NCBI GenBank assembly: GCA_017483225.1
Contig: JAFULF010000010.1
Location: 44,685 to 108,684, forward strand
DNA: 64,000 nt
Origin: Alistipes sp.
Lineage (GTDB): Bacteria > Bacteroidota > Bacteroidia > Bacteroidales > Rikenellaceae
Direction of reading: 5' to 3'
Position numbers and translations under genes: made by a program. Below, piece after piece: positions 55,001 through 63,392 of the stretch (position 1 is its first letter; every line of letters begins with the position of its first letter). Below the pieces are notes generated by a model that searched no databases, was not told where the DNA came from, and was given only the letters and a program-made list of their open reading frames with translations.

Positions 55001-56872
55001 ATGGTAAGAGATAAGATTCAGAATTTCGGGCGCAGCCTCTCGGCTATGGTTATGCCCAATATCGGAGCCTTCATAGCGTGGGGCTTGCTTACAGCGATGT
55101 TTATCCCGAGCGGATGGTTCCCGAATGAGCATCTGGCGAAGTTGGTGTCGCCGATGCTTACCTACCTTCTGCCGCTGCTTATAGGCTACACGGCAGGACA
55201 TAATGTGGCAGGAGGCCGAGGCGGCGTCATCGGAGCAATCGCCACGGCGGGTGTCATCGTGGGTAGCGATGTGCCGATGTTTATCGGTGCGATGATTATG
55301 GGCCCGCTGGCTGCGTGGCTGATAAAGAGGTTCGACAAGGCTGTCGAGGGACGCATACGTGCCGGCTTCGAGATGCTCGTCAATAACTTCTCGCTCGGTA
55401 TCCTCGGTATGTTGCTCGCCATCGTGGGCTACCTGACCGTCGGACACGCCATCTCGTGGCTGACCAACCTCTTTGCATCGGGTATCGTTGCGTTGAAGGA
55501 TATGAACCTGCTACCGCTGGTGTCGATACTTATCGAGCCTGCGAAGGTTATGTTCCTCAATAACGCCATCAACCACGGCATCCTCACCCCTCTGGGTACG
55601 GTGCAGGTGCAGGAGTTTGGCGAGTCGATTATCTTCTTCCTCGAATCCAATCCGGGTCCGGGTTTCGGTCTGCTTATGGCATATTGGGTCTTTGGCAAGG
55701 GTGCGATGCGCTCCTCGGCTCCGGGTGCGGTACTTATCCAGTTTATCGGAGGTATCCACGAGATTTACTACCCTTATGTGCTCTCCCGCCCGCTGCTTAT
55801 CCTGCCGATGATTCTGGGCGCTTCGTCGAGCATACTCTTCCTGACGTTGGTACACGCAGGTCTGGTAGGCCCAATCTCTCCAGGCAGTATCATCTCGGTA
55901 ATACTTATGGCTCCGAAGGGCAAGACGTTGCTGCTTGTGGGAGCAGTGCTTATCGCCGCAACGGTGACCTTCCTCACCTCGGCACTCATCATCAAGCGAG
56001 GCTCTCGCAGCGATGACAAACTTCCGGAGAACCGCTTTAAGCCGAAGTATAAGCGTGAGGCAGATGCTGCCAAGAGCGCAGTCTCGGCAAAGGCTCACAA
56101 TATAGCCTCGGTGCGCAGTGTAATCTTCGCCTGCGATGCAGGTATGGGTTCCAGTGCTCTGGGAGCAACACGCTTCCGCCAGAGGGTGCAGTCGTTGGGC
56201 CTTGATAACGTGGAGATAGGCTACGCCTCGGTTAGTTCCGTTCCTTCTACCGCCGACATCGTGGTATGTATGGAGGCGCTGTCAGGTCGTGCCAGAGGCT
56301 CGGCTCCGCAGGCCCGTATCATCGAGCTGCACAACTTCCTTGATGACCCTGCTCTGGATAACCTATATAACGAGTTTGCATCCCTGCGTCGTGGTGGCGG
56401 TGGCGCATCCCTCGCCGGCACATCGCCTATGGTGGGCACGTCTCAGAGTGCCTTCCCGATTCTTCGTGCCGACTCGGTTATCGTGGGGGCAAAGGCCGCC
56501 GATAAGTGGGAGGCCATCAGAGAGGCAGGAAATTTGCTTGTCAAGGGCGGTTACGTAGGTATGAACTACGTAGATGCTATGGTCGAGCGAGAGAAGATAA
56601 CTACCACCTACCTCGGTATGGGTATCGCCATTCCGCACGGCACGGGTGAGGCGAAGAAGGAGGTCTATCATACGGGTATCGCCGTGGTGCAGTATCCTGA
56701 TGGCGTGTCGTTTGGCGAGGAGAAGGCGCAACTCGTTATCGCCATTGCGGGTGTCGGCGACGAGCACTTGGAGCTGCTGGCACGTCTGAGCGAGGCGTTG
56801 GAGGATGAGGCTGTGTTGGAACACTTGAAGAGCACTGCGCAGGCACAGGATATTTTGGATGTATTGGCATAA
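55001..56872 (+). CDS. mtlA: PTS mannitol transporter subunit IICBA
   Basis: 623-residue membrane transporter that imports and phosphorylates mannitol. Domain order is EIIC (1-335; hydrophobic, with GGIHEIYYPYV at 250-260, whose Glu254 corresponds to the substrate-site Glu of E. coli MtlA), EIIB (371-465; phospho-Cys378 in FACDAGMGSSALG) and EIIA (480-623; phospho-His546 in GIAIPHGTGEAKKEV). All three phosphotransfer sites are intact and the length equals E. coli MtlA (637). ATG 55001 is used; the open frame from 54884 would start inside the promoter. Followed by ptsH and ptsI. Confidence 0.94.
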   Translation: MVRDKIQNFGRSLSAMVMPNIGAFIAWGLLTAMFIPSGWFPNEHLAKLVSPMLTYLLPLLIGYTAGHNVAGGRGGVIGAIATAGVIVGSDVPMFIGAMIMGPLAAWLIKRFDKAVEGRIRAGFEMLVNNFSLGILGMLLAIVGYLTVGHAISWLTNLFASGIVALKDMNLLPLVSILIEPAKVMFLNNAINHGILTPLGTVQVQEFGESIIFFLESNPGPGFGLLMAYWVFGKGAMRSSAPGAVLIQFIGGIHEIYYPYVLSRPLLILPMILGASSSILFLTLVHAGLVGPISPGSIISVILMAPKGKTLLLVGAVLIAATVTFLTSALIIKRGSRSDDKLPENRFKPKYKREADAAKSAVSAKAHNIASVRSVIFACDAGMGSSALGATRFRQRVQSLGLDNVEIGYASVSSVPSTADIVVCMEALSGRARGSAPQARIIELHNFLDDPALDNLYNEFASLRRGGGGASLAGTSPMVGTSQSAFPILRADSVIVGAKAADKWEAIREAGNLLVKGGYVGMNYVDAMVEREKITTTYLGMGIAIPHGTGEAKKEVYHTGIAVVQYPDGVSFGEEKAQLVIAIAGVGDEHLELLARLSEALEDEAVLEHLKSTAQAQDILDVLA

Positions 56873-56892
56873 TTAAAATTCATTAACGATAT

Positions 56893-57153
56893 ATGTTATC
56901 ACAGAAGGTGGTGCTGACGGCACCAAACGGAATGCACGCCCGACCTGCGGGCGAGTTGGTAAAACTTGTAAAGTCGCTGGATGGCAAGATTCTCTTTGCC
57001 ACACCGGCAAAGCAGGTGGCGGCATCTTCGATTTTGGCACTCCTCTCGCTCGGCCTTAAATGTGGCACCGAGATAGAGATTAGTGCCGACGGAGGTAGCG
57101 AGCAGGAGAACCTGCAACGTGTGGTTGCATTCGTAGAGAGTATCAAGGAGTAG
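56893..57153 (+). CDS. ptsH: PTS phosphocarrier protein HPr
   Basis: 86-residue phosphocarrier transferring phosphate from enzyme I to EIIA. His15 lies in the signature PNGMHARPAG. Ser46 (AASSILALLSLGLKCG), the regulatory phosphorylation site in Firmicutes, is also present, although no HPr kinase gene is in the window. It is 20 bases after mtlA and 1 base before ptsI, so the carrier appears dedicated to this operon. Confidence 0.93.
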   Translation: MLSQKVVLTAPNGMHARPAGELVKLVKSLDGKILFATPAKQVAASSILALLSLGLKCGTEIEISADGGSEQENLQRVVAFVESIKE

Positions 57154-57154
57154 T

Positions 57155-58753
57155 ATGAAACGGTTGACGGCAACAGTACGAGCATCGGAGGGCATAGCCA
57201 TTGGCCGAGCCTTCGTCGTGGAGCGAGGCGAGGTGGTGGCAGAGCCGCCGCAGGGGAGCGTGGAGCAGGAACAACAACGCTTCGAGGAGGCTCTGCGCAG
57301 TAGCGTGGAGCAGATAGATGCGCTTACGGCCGTCAATGATGTGTTTGCTGCCCATTTGGAGATGGTGCAGGATGATATGCTGCGAGAGAGCGTCGAGGCC
57401 TATATCGGCGACGGAGCCTCGGCGACGGAGGCTGTGCGCAGGGCCTGCGACGACATTGTGGCGATGTTCGAGGGGCTGGATGATGAGTACCTGCGGGAGC
57501 GTGCCGACGATGTGAAGGATGTATGCTCACGTCTGGTGGCTAACCTTGTGGGCGACGTGCGCAATCCGTTTGAGGGGTTGCGTGATGGCGATATTATCGT
57601 CGATAACCTGCTTACACCGTCGGATATGGCACTCGTTGCGCTGGATAAGGTCGCAGGGTTTGTGACCCGTGAGGGTGGTGCCACGGCACACGTCTGCATC
57701 ATCGCCCGCAACCACTCGATAGCCGCCGTGGTCGGTCTGCACGAGGTGCTGGATTGTGTCAAGCAGGGCGACCTGCTTGTGGTGGATGGCGGCGAGGGTG
57801 TCGTTATCGTGGAGCCTGACGAGCAGACTCTGGCGGAGTATCGTATGCGCCGTGACCGATATGCTGAGGTTCGAGAGCGGGAGAGTGCCTCCTCGCACGA
57901 GAGGATATACGATGGGGAGCGTTTCATCCCCGTTATGGCCAATGCCGGCAATGTGGATGAGGTGCGCAGGGCTATAAGTCTGGGTGCCGATGGCATAGGC
58001 CTGTTCAGGAGCGAGTTCCTCTATATGGAGAGCGCCGAGGAACCCTCCGAGGAGCAACAATACGAAGCGTATGCCGCAGCGGCTGCTGCTTGTGGCGAAT
58101 TGCCGCTGACGATACGTACACTCGATGTGGGGGGCGATAAGGCTATCTCGTGGCTGCCATTCCCGAAGGAGGATAACCCCTTCCTCGGCTGGCGGGCAAT
58201 ACGTGTGTCGTTGGAGTTGAGGGATATGTTCCGCCGCCAGCTGCGAGCCATATTGAGGGCAAGCACCGCAGGTCGTGTACGGGTGATGTTCCCGATGATA
58301 ACCTCCGTGGAGGAGTTGCGTGAGGCGAAGCTGTTGCTCGATGAGTGCAGGGTAGAGCTCGATATGCAGGGCATTCCGTTTGCCGAGAAGGTCGAGGTGG
58401 GCGTGATGATTGAGACCCCAGCTGCGGTCTTTATCGCTCCGGCACTCGCCGCCGAGTGTGACTTTTTCAGCATCGGAACCAACGACCTTACGCAGTACGT
58501 TATGGCCGCCGACCGAGGCAATGCGAAGGTCGCTTCGCTCTGTGACCCTTATGCTGCCGCCGTTGTTGAGGCGGTACGTCAGACTATCGTCGCCGCCGAG
58601 CAGAGCGACACGGAGTGCTGTATGTGCGGTGAGTTCGCCTCGGATAGTGCCGCAACGCAACTGCTCATCGACTGCGGACTGCGTGAGTTCAGCGTCAATA
58701 TCTCATCGGTGGGCAAGATTAAGCATCGCCTGCAAGAGATTCTCTCGAAGTAG
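57155..58753 (+). CDS. ptsI: PTS enzyme I (phosphoenolpyruvate-protein phosphotransferase)
   Basis: First phosphotransfer enzyme, autophosphorylated by PEP. The 532-residue protein has the phospho-His179 in EGGATAHVCIIARN (the more usual sequence is GGRTSH), the PEP-binding TIRTLDVGGDK and FPMITSVEEL segments and the active-site Cys region CCMCGEFASD near the C terminus. It is about 40 residues shorter than E. coli EI (575), with the shortfall spread over the N-terminal domain and the end. Completes a self-contained mtlA-ptsH-ptsI PTS. Confidence 0.93.
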   Translation: MKRLTATVRASEGIAIGRAFVVERGEVVAEPPQGSVEQEQQRFEEALRSSVEQIDALTAVNDVFAAHLEMVQDDMLRESVEAYIGDGASATEAVRRACDDIVAMFEGLDDEYLRERADDVKDVCSRLVANLVGDVRNPFEGLRDGDIIVDNLLTPSDMALVALDKVAGFVTREGGATAHVCIIARNHSIAAVVGLHEVLDCVKQGDLLVVDGGEGVVIVEPDEQTLAEYRMRRDRYAEVRERESASSHERIYDGERFIPVMANAGNVDEVRRAISLGADGIGLFRSEFLYMESAEEPSEEQQYEAYAAAAAACGELPLTIRTLDVGGDKAISWLPFPKEDNPFLGWRAIRVSLELRDMFRRQLRAILRASTAGRVRVMFPMITSVEELREAKLLLDECRVELDMQGIPFAEKVEVGVMIETPAAVFIAPALAAECDFFSIGTNDLTQYVMAADRGNAKVASLCDPYAAAVVEAVRQTIVAAEQSDTECCMCGEFASDSAATQLLIDCGLREFSVNISSVGKIKHRLQEILSK

Positions 58754-58793
58754 AAGTGAGGTCGCCGGATAGGGCGATTTCGGCGCAAGACAG

Positions 58794-60086
58794 TTATCTG
58801 AATAGGAACTTGTCGCTACACCACTCGCCGTCGGCACCCTCGTAGATTATAGGTAGCTTGCTCTCCACTCCCTTCATCATCAGGAATGACTCATAGGTGC
58901 TTATGCCCGTAGTTCTGCCACGTCCTATGGCATATCCCGCCACGCAAGGGTGGTGCTTGGTCGTATGGTACGCAGCGGCGTTCAGCTCGGCAAAGAGCCC
59001 TCGCCAGAGCGGGTCGTTGGTAGGGTTGCCGCCACGCTTGATTGTGGAGCCAAACGGGGTGGTGTCTATCGGCGCACATACGATGACGTAGAGGCCTCGT
59101 CGGTCACACTCCGAGAGTAGAGCCTCGGTCGCCTTGTCTGCCGTCACGAATATTGCGCTCGCACCGCTCTCCACGATGCTGTCGAGCGACTGCTCGCCCG
59201 TATAATCTGCCGTTTTCAGTGGCGCAGCCACACGGTTCACGTATAACTTCTGCATCGACAACTTGGCATCTCGAACACCTACCTTGCGGGATATGTACTC
59301 CGCAGGGCGACCCTCCACACGGTTGCAGAGGTCCAGACGTATGGTGTGAGGTGCGGAGGCTCTCCATAGCCCTATGCGTGGCACACGGGAGAAGAAACGA
59401 ATGGTATCCTCACGGCGCATATCGAGCGATATCTCACGTGCACCACGTGCAAGCTCCGTAGAGTCGTTCAGATATATCGCATACTCAATCTTGGAGCTCT
59501 TGCGCCCCAGAGCATCGCACTTCACCGCCACGGCAAACTCGGCAATGCCCTCGCCGCTGTCGTTGAGCGACGTGTGGCAGATGATGTCACGCATACGTAT
59601 CGTCGGCTGACAGATGACCTCCACGCCACTTATGGCTGGCTTTGAGGCGTTGTATGCGGTGTTTATCTTGTTCTCCTCGCTCTCTACAAGGCGTATGAGC
59701 AGGTCGTTTCTACCCGTTGTGGCGAGCTTCGTCACGTTGAACTCCGTCGCCGTCGCTCCGCTTGCCGAGCGGCCTGCCTGACGACCATTGACCCATAACT
59801 CGTAGGCGGAGGTTGCTCGCTCGATGCGCACCAACACCTGACGATTGAGCCACGCCGTGCCCATAGGGAAGTATGAGGAAAATTCGCCCTTCGCCTCATC
59901 AAACCTCCACTCCGACGGGGTGTAGATGTAGCTCGAAGCCGTCACATCGCCCTGCACTGCATCCGTCGCACGATTGTAGGGGTGTATCAGACTGCGGGGC
60001 TGCTCGTTGCGCTCCGACGTGAGAGGTTGTGCCGTAGCTGTAGCTGCGCACAACAATATTGAGAGTAATAGTGTGAAGATTCTCAT
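58794..60086 (-). CDS. GH2-like secreted protein lacking catalytic residues
   Basis: 430 residues with a signal peptide (ending ATATA|QP) and the N-terminal plan of family 2 glycosidases: a jelly-roll sugar-binding domain (40-155; VRIERATSAYELWVNGRQAG), an immunoglobulin-like domain (165-275) and the beginning of a TIM barrel (280-430; ECDRRGLYVIV). Where active GH2 enzymes have ...HPSV..WSLGNE, this protein has HPCVAGYAIGRG (379-390), so the acid/base Glu is gone. The chain ends before the nucleophile region. It is probably a non-catalytic glycan-binding pseudoenzyme. ATG 60086 is chosen because the signal peptide starts there; the longer frame is antisense to the next gene. Confidence 0.75.
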   Translation of the reverse strand: MRIFTLLLSILLCAATATAQPLTSERNEQPRSLIHPYNRATDAVQGDVTASSYIYTPSEWRFDEAKGEFSSYFPMGTAWLNRQVLVRIERATSAYELWVNGRQAGRSASGATATEFNVTKLATTGRNDLLIRLVESEENKINTAYNASKPAISGVEVICQPTIRMRDIICHTSLNDSGEGIAEFAVAVKCDALGRKSSKIEYAIYLNDSTELARGAREISLDMRREDTIRFFSRVPRIGLWRASAPHTIRLDLCNRVEGRPAEYISRKVGVRDAKLSMQKLYVNRVAAPLKTADYTGEQSLDSIVESGASAIFVTADKATEALLSECDRRGLYVIVCAPIDTTPFGSTIKRGGNPTNDPLWRGLFAELNAAAYHTTKHHPCVAGYAIGRGRTTGISTYESFLMMKGVESKLPIIYEGADGEWCSDKFLFR

Positions 60087-60094
60087 AAAATTCT

Positions 60095-60117
60095 TACCTT
60101 TGTGTGCCACAAAGTTA
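60095..60117. promoter_or_regulatory. Divergent, interlocked -7 elements
   Basis: A plus-strand TACCTTTG (60095-60102) and a minus-strand TAACTTTG (60110-60117) lie only 7 bases apart, serving the nuclease-fold gene at 60138 and the GH2-like gene at 60086. Polymerases at the two sites could not bind at once. Confidence 0.45.
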
Positions 60118-60137
60118 CTAACTTTTTTCAAAAAGCG

Positions 60138-60581
60138 ATGAACGAATACCCAAAACTCAACTTTCCTGCCATTCGTTTGCAGGCTCAGCGTCGTGAGGGG
60201 CAGACTTTGGTGTGGGACTCCCTGCGAGGACGCTTTCTGGTGCTTACGCCGGAGGAGTGGGTGCGTCGTCACGTCATCGCCTACCTCTGCTCCTGCTGTG
60301 GTGTTGAGCCGCTCTCGGTGGTGCAGGAGTATCCCGTACCTCTGAATGGTACGTCGCAACGTGCCGATGTCGTGGTGGTCGATAAAGAGGGCAAGCCCGC
60401 CATTCTTGTCGAATGTAAGGCTTGCGATGTCAAGATTGACAGCGATGTATATGCGCAGGCGGTGCGGTATAACTCTGTGGTTCGGGCCCGCTACCTGATT
60501 CTTACCAATGGCATCACGCACTTCTGCTTCGAGTACTCGGATGGAGAGTATCGCCGTATGCAGCAATTTCCTCAATTATAG
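60138..60581 (+). CDS. PD-(D/E)xK nuclease-fold protein (HSDR_N_2-like)
   Basis: 147-residue protein with the restriction-endonuclease-like core: Asp77 in QRADVVVVD, the E-C-K motif at 92-94 (ILVECKA) and a following Gln108 helix (YAQAVRYN), as in the N-terminal domain family of type I restriction R subunits. Stand-alone members are common in Bacteroidetes and have no established function; a role in DNA repair or defence is only a guess. No modification or specificity genes are nearby. ATG 60138 (MNEYPKLNFP) is preferred over 60102, which overlaps the promoter element. Confidence 0.8.
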   Translation: MNEYPKLNFPAIRLQAQRREGQTLVWDSLRGRFLVLTPEEWVRRHVIAYLCSCCGVEPLSVVQEYPVPLNGTSQRADVVVVDKEGKPAILVECKACDVKIDSDVYAQAVRYNSVVRARYLILTNGITHFCFEYSDGEYRRMQQFPQL

Positions 60582-60585
60582 CCGC

Positions 60586-61281
60586 TTATAGAGCCTGCGA
60601 CAGCTGCTCGATAAAGCCTTTGATGCCTGCAAATGCCGGCTCGCAACGTAGGTATAACTCACGTGCCAGAGCCTTGCGTGACGGCCTCTCGGAGGATATA
60701 TCCTCCACGTAGGCGTGGTCTGTCGGGTGCTCCGAGGCCTTGAACTCCGCCACAACCTCTGCGTGACGACGCAGCGAGGCGATATCCTCCGCCGCCAGAC
60801 TACCCTCGGTGGCAAACGTGCGACACATCCGCAGCAGAGGCCTCAATGGCATCTTCTCCTCCACGTCACACTCTATCTCGGCGAGCGAGTCCCACTCTCC
60901 GAGGGCGATGTAGCAGAGTGCCAGCGTAGGCGTTGCCTCCAACGGGTCCTCGCTGTCGCAGTCGAGAAGCAACTCCAACTGCGTAGCCGCCAGCTCCGCA
61001 TCCCCAACCAGGTAGTTGTCCACCGCCGAGCCGAGGATTATCTCCATAGCCGCAAGCGTGTTGGGATGGTTGCGGTCGAGCTCTACCGCCTCATCCTCGG
61101 GCAGTATCTCCACAATATCCTGAAAGGCGAGGTAACGCTCGTTGCACGCCTGCTCAAAGAGCCCCCGTGCCTCCGCCTCACGTGAACGGGCAAGACGACC
61201 TGCGAGATCGCCATCCACGCCGTGACCTATAAGGCGGAAGGTCTGCTGTGGGGTAGGTTTGAGGCTTAACTTATCTCTCAT
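60586..61281 (-). CDS. TPR-like helical protein of unknown function
   Basis: 231 residues, acidic and Ala/Leu/Glu-rich, with alternating helices such as DNYLVGDAELAATQLELLL and ATPTLALCYIALGEWDSLAEIE that look like tetratricopeptide repeats (about 80-150). No signal peptide or membrane segment. It starts 1 base after the cstA stop, so it is coupled to cstA, and converges on the nuclease-fold gene with only 4 bases between them. I do not recognise a specific family. Confidence 0.65.
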   Translation of the reverse strand: MRDKLSLKPTPQQTFRLIGHGVDGDLAGRLARSREAEARGLFEQACNERYLAFQDIVEILPEDEAVELDRNHPNTLAAMEIILGSAVDNYLVGDAELAATQLELLLDCDSEDPLEATPTLALCYIALGEWDSLAEIECDVEEKMPLRPLLRMCRTFATEGSLAAEDIASLRRHAEVVAEFKASEHPTDHAYVEDISSERPSRKALARELYLRCEPAFAGIKGFIEQLSQAL

Positions 61282-61282
61282 T

Positions 61283-62707
61283 TTACTTGTTCAAAGATGC
61301 TTTGTTGTCACTACGCAGTCGCCACCACATCAGCGCCGTCAGCGCAAGCGTAACGACACCTCCGCAGATGTAGGCAACAGGTGCTGTGCCGAGTCCGAAG
61401 AACTGGTTGGATACAAAGACAAACGAGGCGCAGATGAAGGTCATAAATACCGCAGGCGGCAGAGCAACCCAGATGTTGCGCTTGTTGAGATTGAGGTAGA
61501 TGACAATGCACCAGAGGACAACCGTCGCCAAAGCCTGATTTGTCCATGCGAAGTAGCGCCAAACGACGTCGAAATCGACGAATGTGAGCACAATACCCAC
61601 AGCGAAGAGCGGCGTGCAAATCAGCAGTCGCTTCCACTTCGTACGCTGCTCGATATGGAATACGTCGGCGATGATGAGTCGTGCCGAGCGGAACGCCGTG
61701 TCACCCGAGGTTATAGGTGCTGCCACAACGCCCAGAATGGCGAGGATGCCTCCGACAATGCCCAGCGTCGTGTTGGCAATCTCGTTCACTGCCCACGCAG
61801 GGGTGTGACCCGCCATCACTGCCGATACGCCGCCATCTTCGTAGAAGAATGCCATCGCAATAGCCGCCCAAATCAGTGCGATTATGGACTCCGAAATCAT
61901 CGAGCCGTAGAATACCATACGGCACTCCTTCTCATTGTTCACACAGCGAGCCATAAGTGGCGACTGCGTTGCGTGGAATCCGGAGATTGCACCGCAGGCA
62001 ATGGTGATAAAGAGTGTCGGCACAAGAGGCAGGTTTGCCTTGTTGATGTGGAGGTTTTCGAGCGTCATCGCAGGGATTGTGTAGTCGCCAAACAGAAGTA
62101 CGCCCAGCAGGCCGAGGGCCATAAATACCAAAGCCGCACCAAAGAGCGGGTATATCTTTCCGATAAGTTTGTCGATAGGTAGCAGCGTTGCGATGAAGTA
62201 GTAGGCGATGATGATGGCCAGCCACCAGTTTCTCGATATGAAGTCGAAACGTGCCGAGAGAATATCGGCCGGACTTACCACAAATACGACGCCTACGAGC
62301 AGCAGCAGAATCACCGAGAATACTCGCATAAACGCACCTGCACCCTTGCCCAGATAGCGGGCAACAATCTCCGTGATGCTCAAACCGTCGTTGCGCACAA
62401 GGATAACGCCGGAGATGTAGTCGTGCATAGCGCCCATAAAGATACCTCCGAGGGTAATCCAGAGGAAGGCTACGGGGCCATAGCACGCTCCCAAAATTGC
62501 ACCGAAGATAGGGCCGGTGCCGGCGATGTTGAGCAGCTGGATGAGGAAGGTTCTCCAACGAGGCATTGGTACATAGTCCACGCCGTCGTAAAGTCGCTCA
62601 CTTGGCACGCTCGCCGAGGAGTCAATCTTGCAGACGTGCTCCAAGTAGCGGCCATAGGTAAAGTATGCTACGATGAGCAATACCAAACAGATTATAAAGG
62701 TTATCAT
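61283..62707 (-). CDS. cstA: Carbon starvation protein A family transporter
   Basis: 474-residue polytopic membrane protein of the CstA family, whose members import peptides or pyruvate during carbon limitation. The family core is visible: MPRWRTFLIQLLNIAGTGPIFGAILGA, the HDYISGVILVRNDG loop, and GFHATQSPLMARC. It is the shorter form common in Bacteroidetes, not the ~700-residue E. coli CstA. About 13-14 helices are predicted. It is co-transcribed with the TPR-like gene downstream. Confidence 0.9.
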   Translation of the reverse strand: MITFIICLVLLIVAYFTYGRYLEHVCKIDSSASVPSERLYDGVDYVPMPRWRTFLIQLLNIAGTGPIFGAILGACYGPVAFLWITLGGIFMGAMHDYISGVILVRNDGLSITEIVARYLGKGAGAFMRVFSVILLLLVGVVFVVSPADILSARFDFISRNWWLAIIIAYYFIATLLPIDKLIGKIYPLFGAALVFMALGLLGVLLFGDYTIPAMTLENLHINKANLPLVPTLFITIACGAISGFHATQSPLMARCVNNEKECRMVFYGSMISESIIALIWAAIAMAFFYEDGGVSAVMAGHTPAWAVNEIANTTLGIVGGILAILGVVAAPITSGDTAFRSARLIIADVFHIEQRTKWKRLLICTPLFAVGIVLTFVDFDVVWRYFAWTNQALATVVLWCIVIYLNLNKRNIWVALPPAVFMTFICASFVFVSNQFFGLGTAPVAYICGGVVTLALTALMWWRLRSDNKASLNK

Positions 62708-62795
62708 ACGGTAGTTTTTATTGTTTATAGGTTTTTCTTCGGCGAATTTACAAAAAAAGTTGCATAGAAAAGAATAAAAACTCGATAATAATTAC

Positions 62796-62823
62796 TTGAT
62801 TTAAGAAAAAATTACGATATTTG
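62796..62823 (+). promoter_or_regulatory. Promoter for tRNA-Thr
   Basis: TTG (62796-62798) and GATATTTG (62816-62823, one mismatch to TAnnTTTG) are separated by 17 bases, with the tRNA 25 bases downstream. Confidence 0.45.
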
Positions 62824-62848
62824 CACACCGAATCACGCAGATTCGTTT

Positions 62849-62920
62849 GCTGAATTAGCTCAGCGGTAGAGCACTTCACTCGTAATGAAGGGGTCCCGAG
62901 TTCAAATCTCGGATTCAGCT
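62849..62920 (+). tRNA. tRNA-Thr (anticodon CGT)
   Basis: 72 nucleotides fold into a full cloverleaf: acceptor GCTGAAT / ATTCAGC, D arm GCTC / GAGC, anticodon stem CTTCA / TGAAG with loop CTCGTAA (anticodon CGT, codon ACG), T arm CCGAG-TTCAAAT-CTCGG and discriminator T. CCA is not encoded. A strong terminator follows directly. Confidence 0.97.
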
Positions 62921-62924
62921 CAAA

Positions 62925-62965
62925 GGTAACAGGATAACCCAAGAGGTTATCCTGTTGCCTTTTAT
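62925..62965 (+). terminator. Terminator after tRNA-Thr
   Basis: 15-bp stem GGTAACAGGATAACC / GGTTATCCTGTTGCC (one G-U) with a 5-base loop, then TTTTATTTG. Confidence 0.88.
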
Positions 62966-63089
62966 TTGTATGAGTGTTGAACTCGGGACCCCCAAGTCCT
63001 CCTTAACAAAGGAGGATTTAGGAGGATTTTAACTATAATCCGAGGGATGCGTCAGCATACCCGAGTTCAAATCTCGGATTCAGCTCAAA

Positions 63090-63116
63090 GGTTGTTACGG
63101 AAGTAACGACCTTTTT
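63090..63116 (+). terminator. Terminator after tRNA-tail copy 2
   Basis: 9-bp stem GGTTGTTAC / GTAACGACC (one G-U) with a GGAA loop, followed by TTTTTGTTTTTTTT. Confidence 0.85.
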
Positions 63117-63223
63117 GTTTTTTTTGTTACGGAGCGTTGTCTTGCAGACAACTGATGCTCCGTTTCTGCTTCTGCGGCTCGGCAGATATCGACAAGCGGT
63201 CTTGCCGGCAAGACCTTGAAAAA

Positions 63224-63276
63224 AAGAATCAAGACTCCGAGAGAATTATCTCCCGAATCTTTGATTCTTCTTTTTT
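63224..63276 (+). terminator. Terminator within the tRNA-tail array
   Basis: Outer stem AAGAATCAAGA / TCTTTGATTCTT (one-base bulge) with an inner GAGA / TCTC hairpin, followed by CTTTTTT. Two smaller perfect hairpins lie just upstream: GTTGTC / GACAAC near 63138-63154, and GGTCTTG / CAAGACC near 63198-63215. Confidence 0.7.
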
Positions 63277-63348
63277 GCAACCTGATATGTTGCTTCGCTT
63301 GTCAATCTGCGCTCGCCTTGTGGCACAGTTCAAATCTCGGATTCAGCT

Positions 63349-63392
63349 CAACAATAGCGGGATGACCTGTCAATGGTCATCCCGCTGTTGTT
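63349..63392 (+). terminator. Terminator after tRNA-tail copy 3
   Basis: 12-bp stem AGCGGGATGACC / GGTCATCCCGCT with a 7-base loop, extended by AACAA / TTGTT across a mismatch, followed by T-rich sequence. Confidence 0.85.

Noticed and set aside
58794-60575. 593-codon reading of the GH2-like gene
   Set aside because: The first 163 codons are antisense to the nuclease-fold gene, and the signal peptide begins at 60086.
60138-60581. Type I restriction system
   Set aside because: Only a stand-alone HSDR_N_2-like nuclease-fold domain is present; there is no helicase, methylase or specificity subunit nearby.
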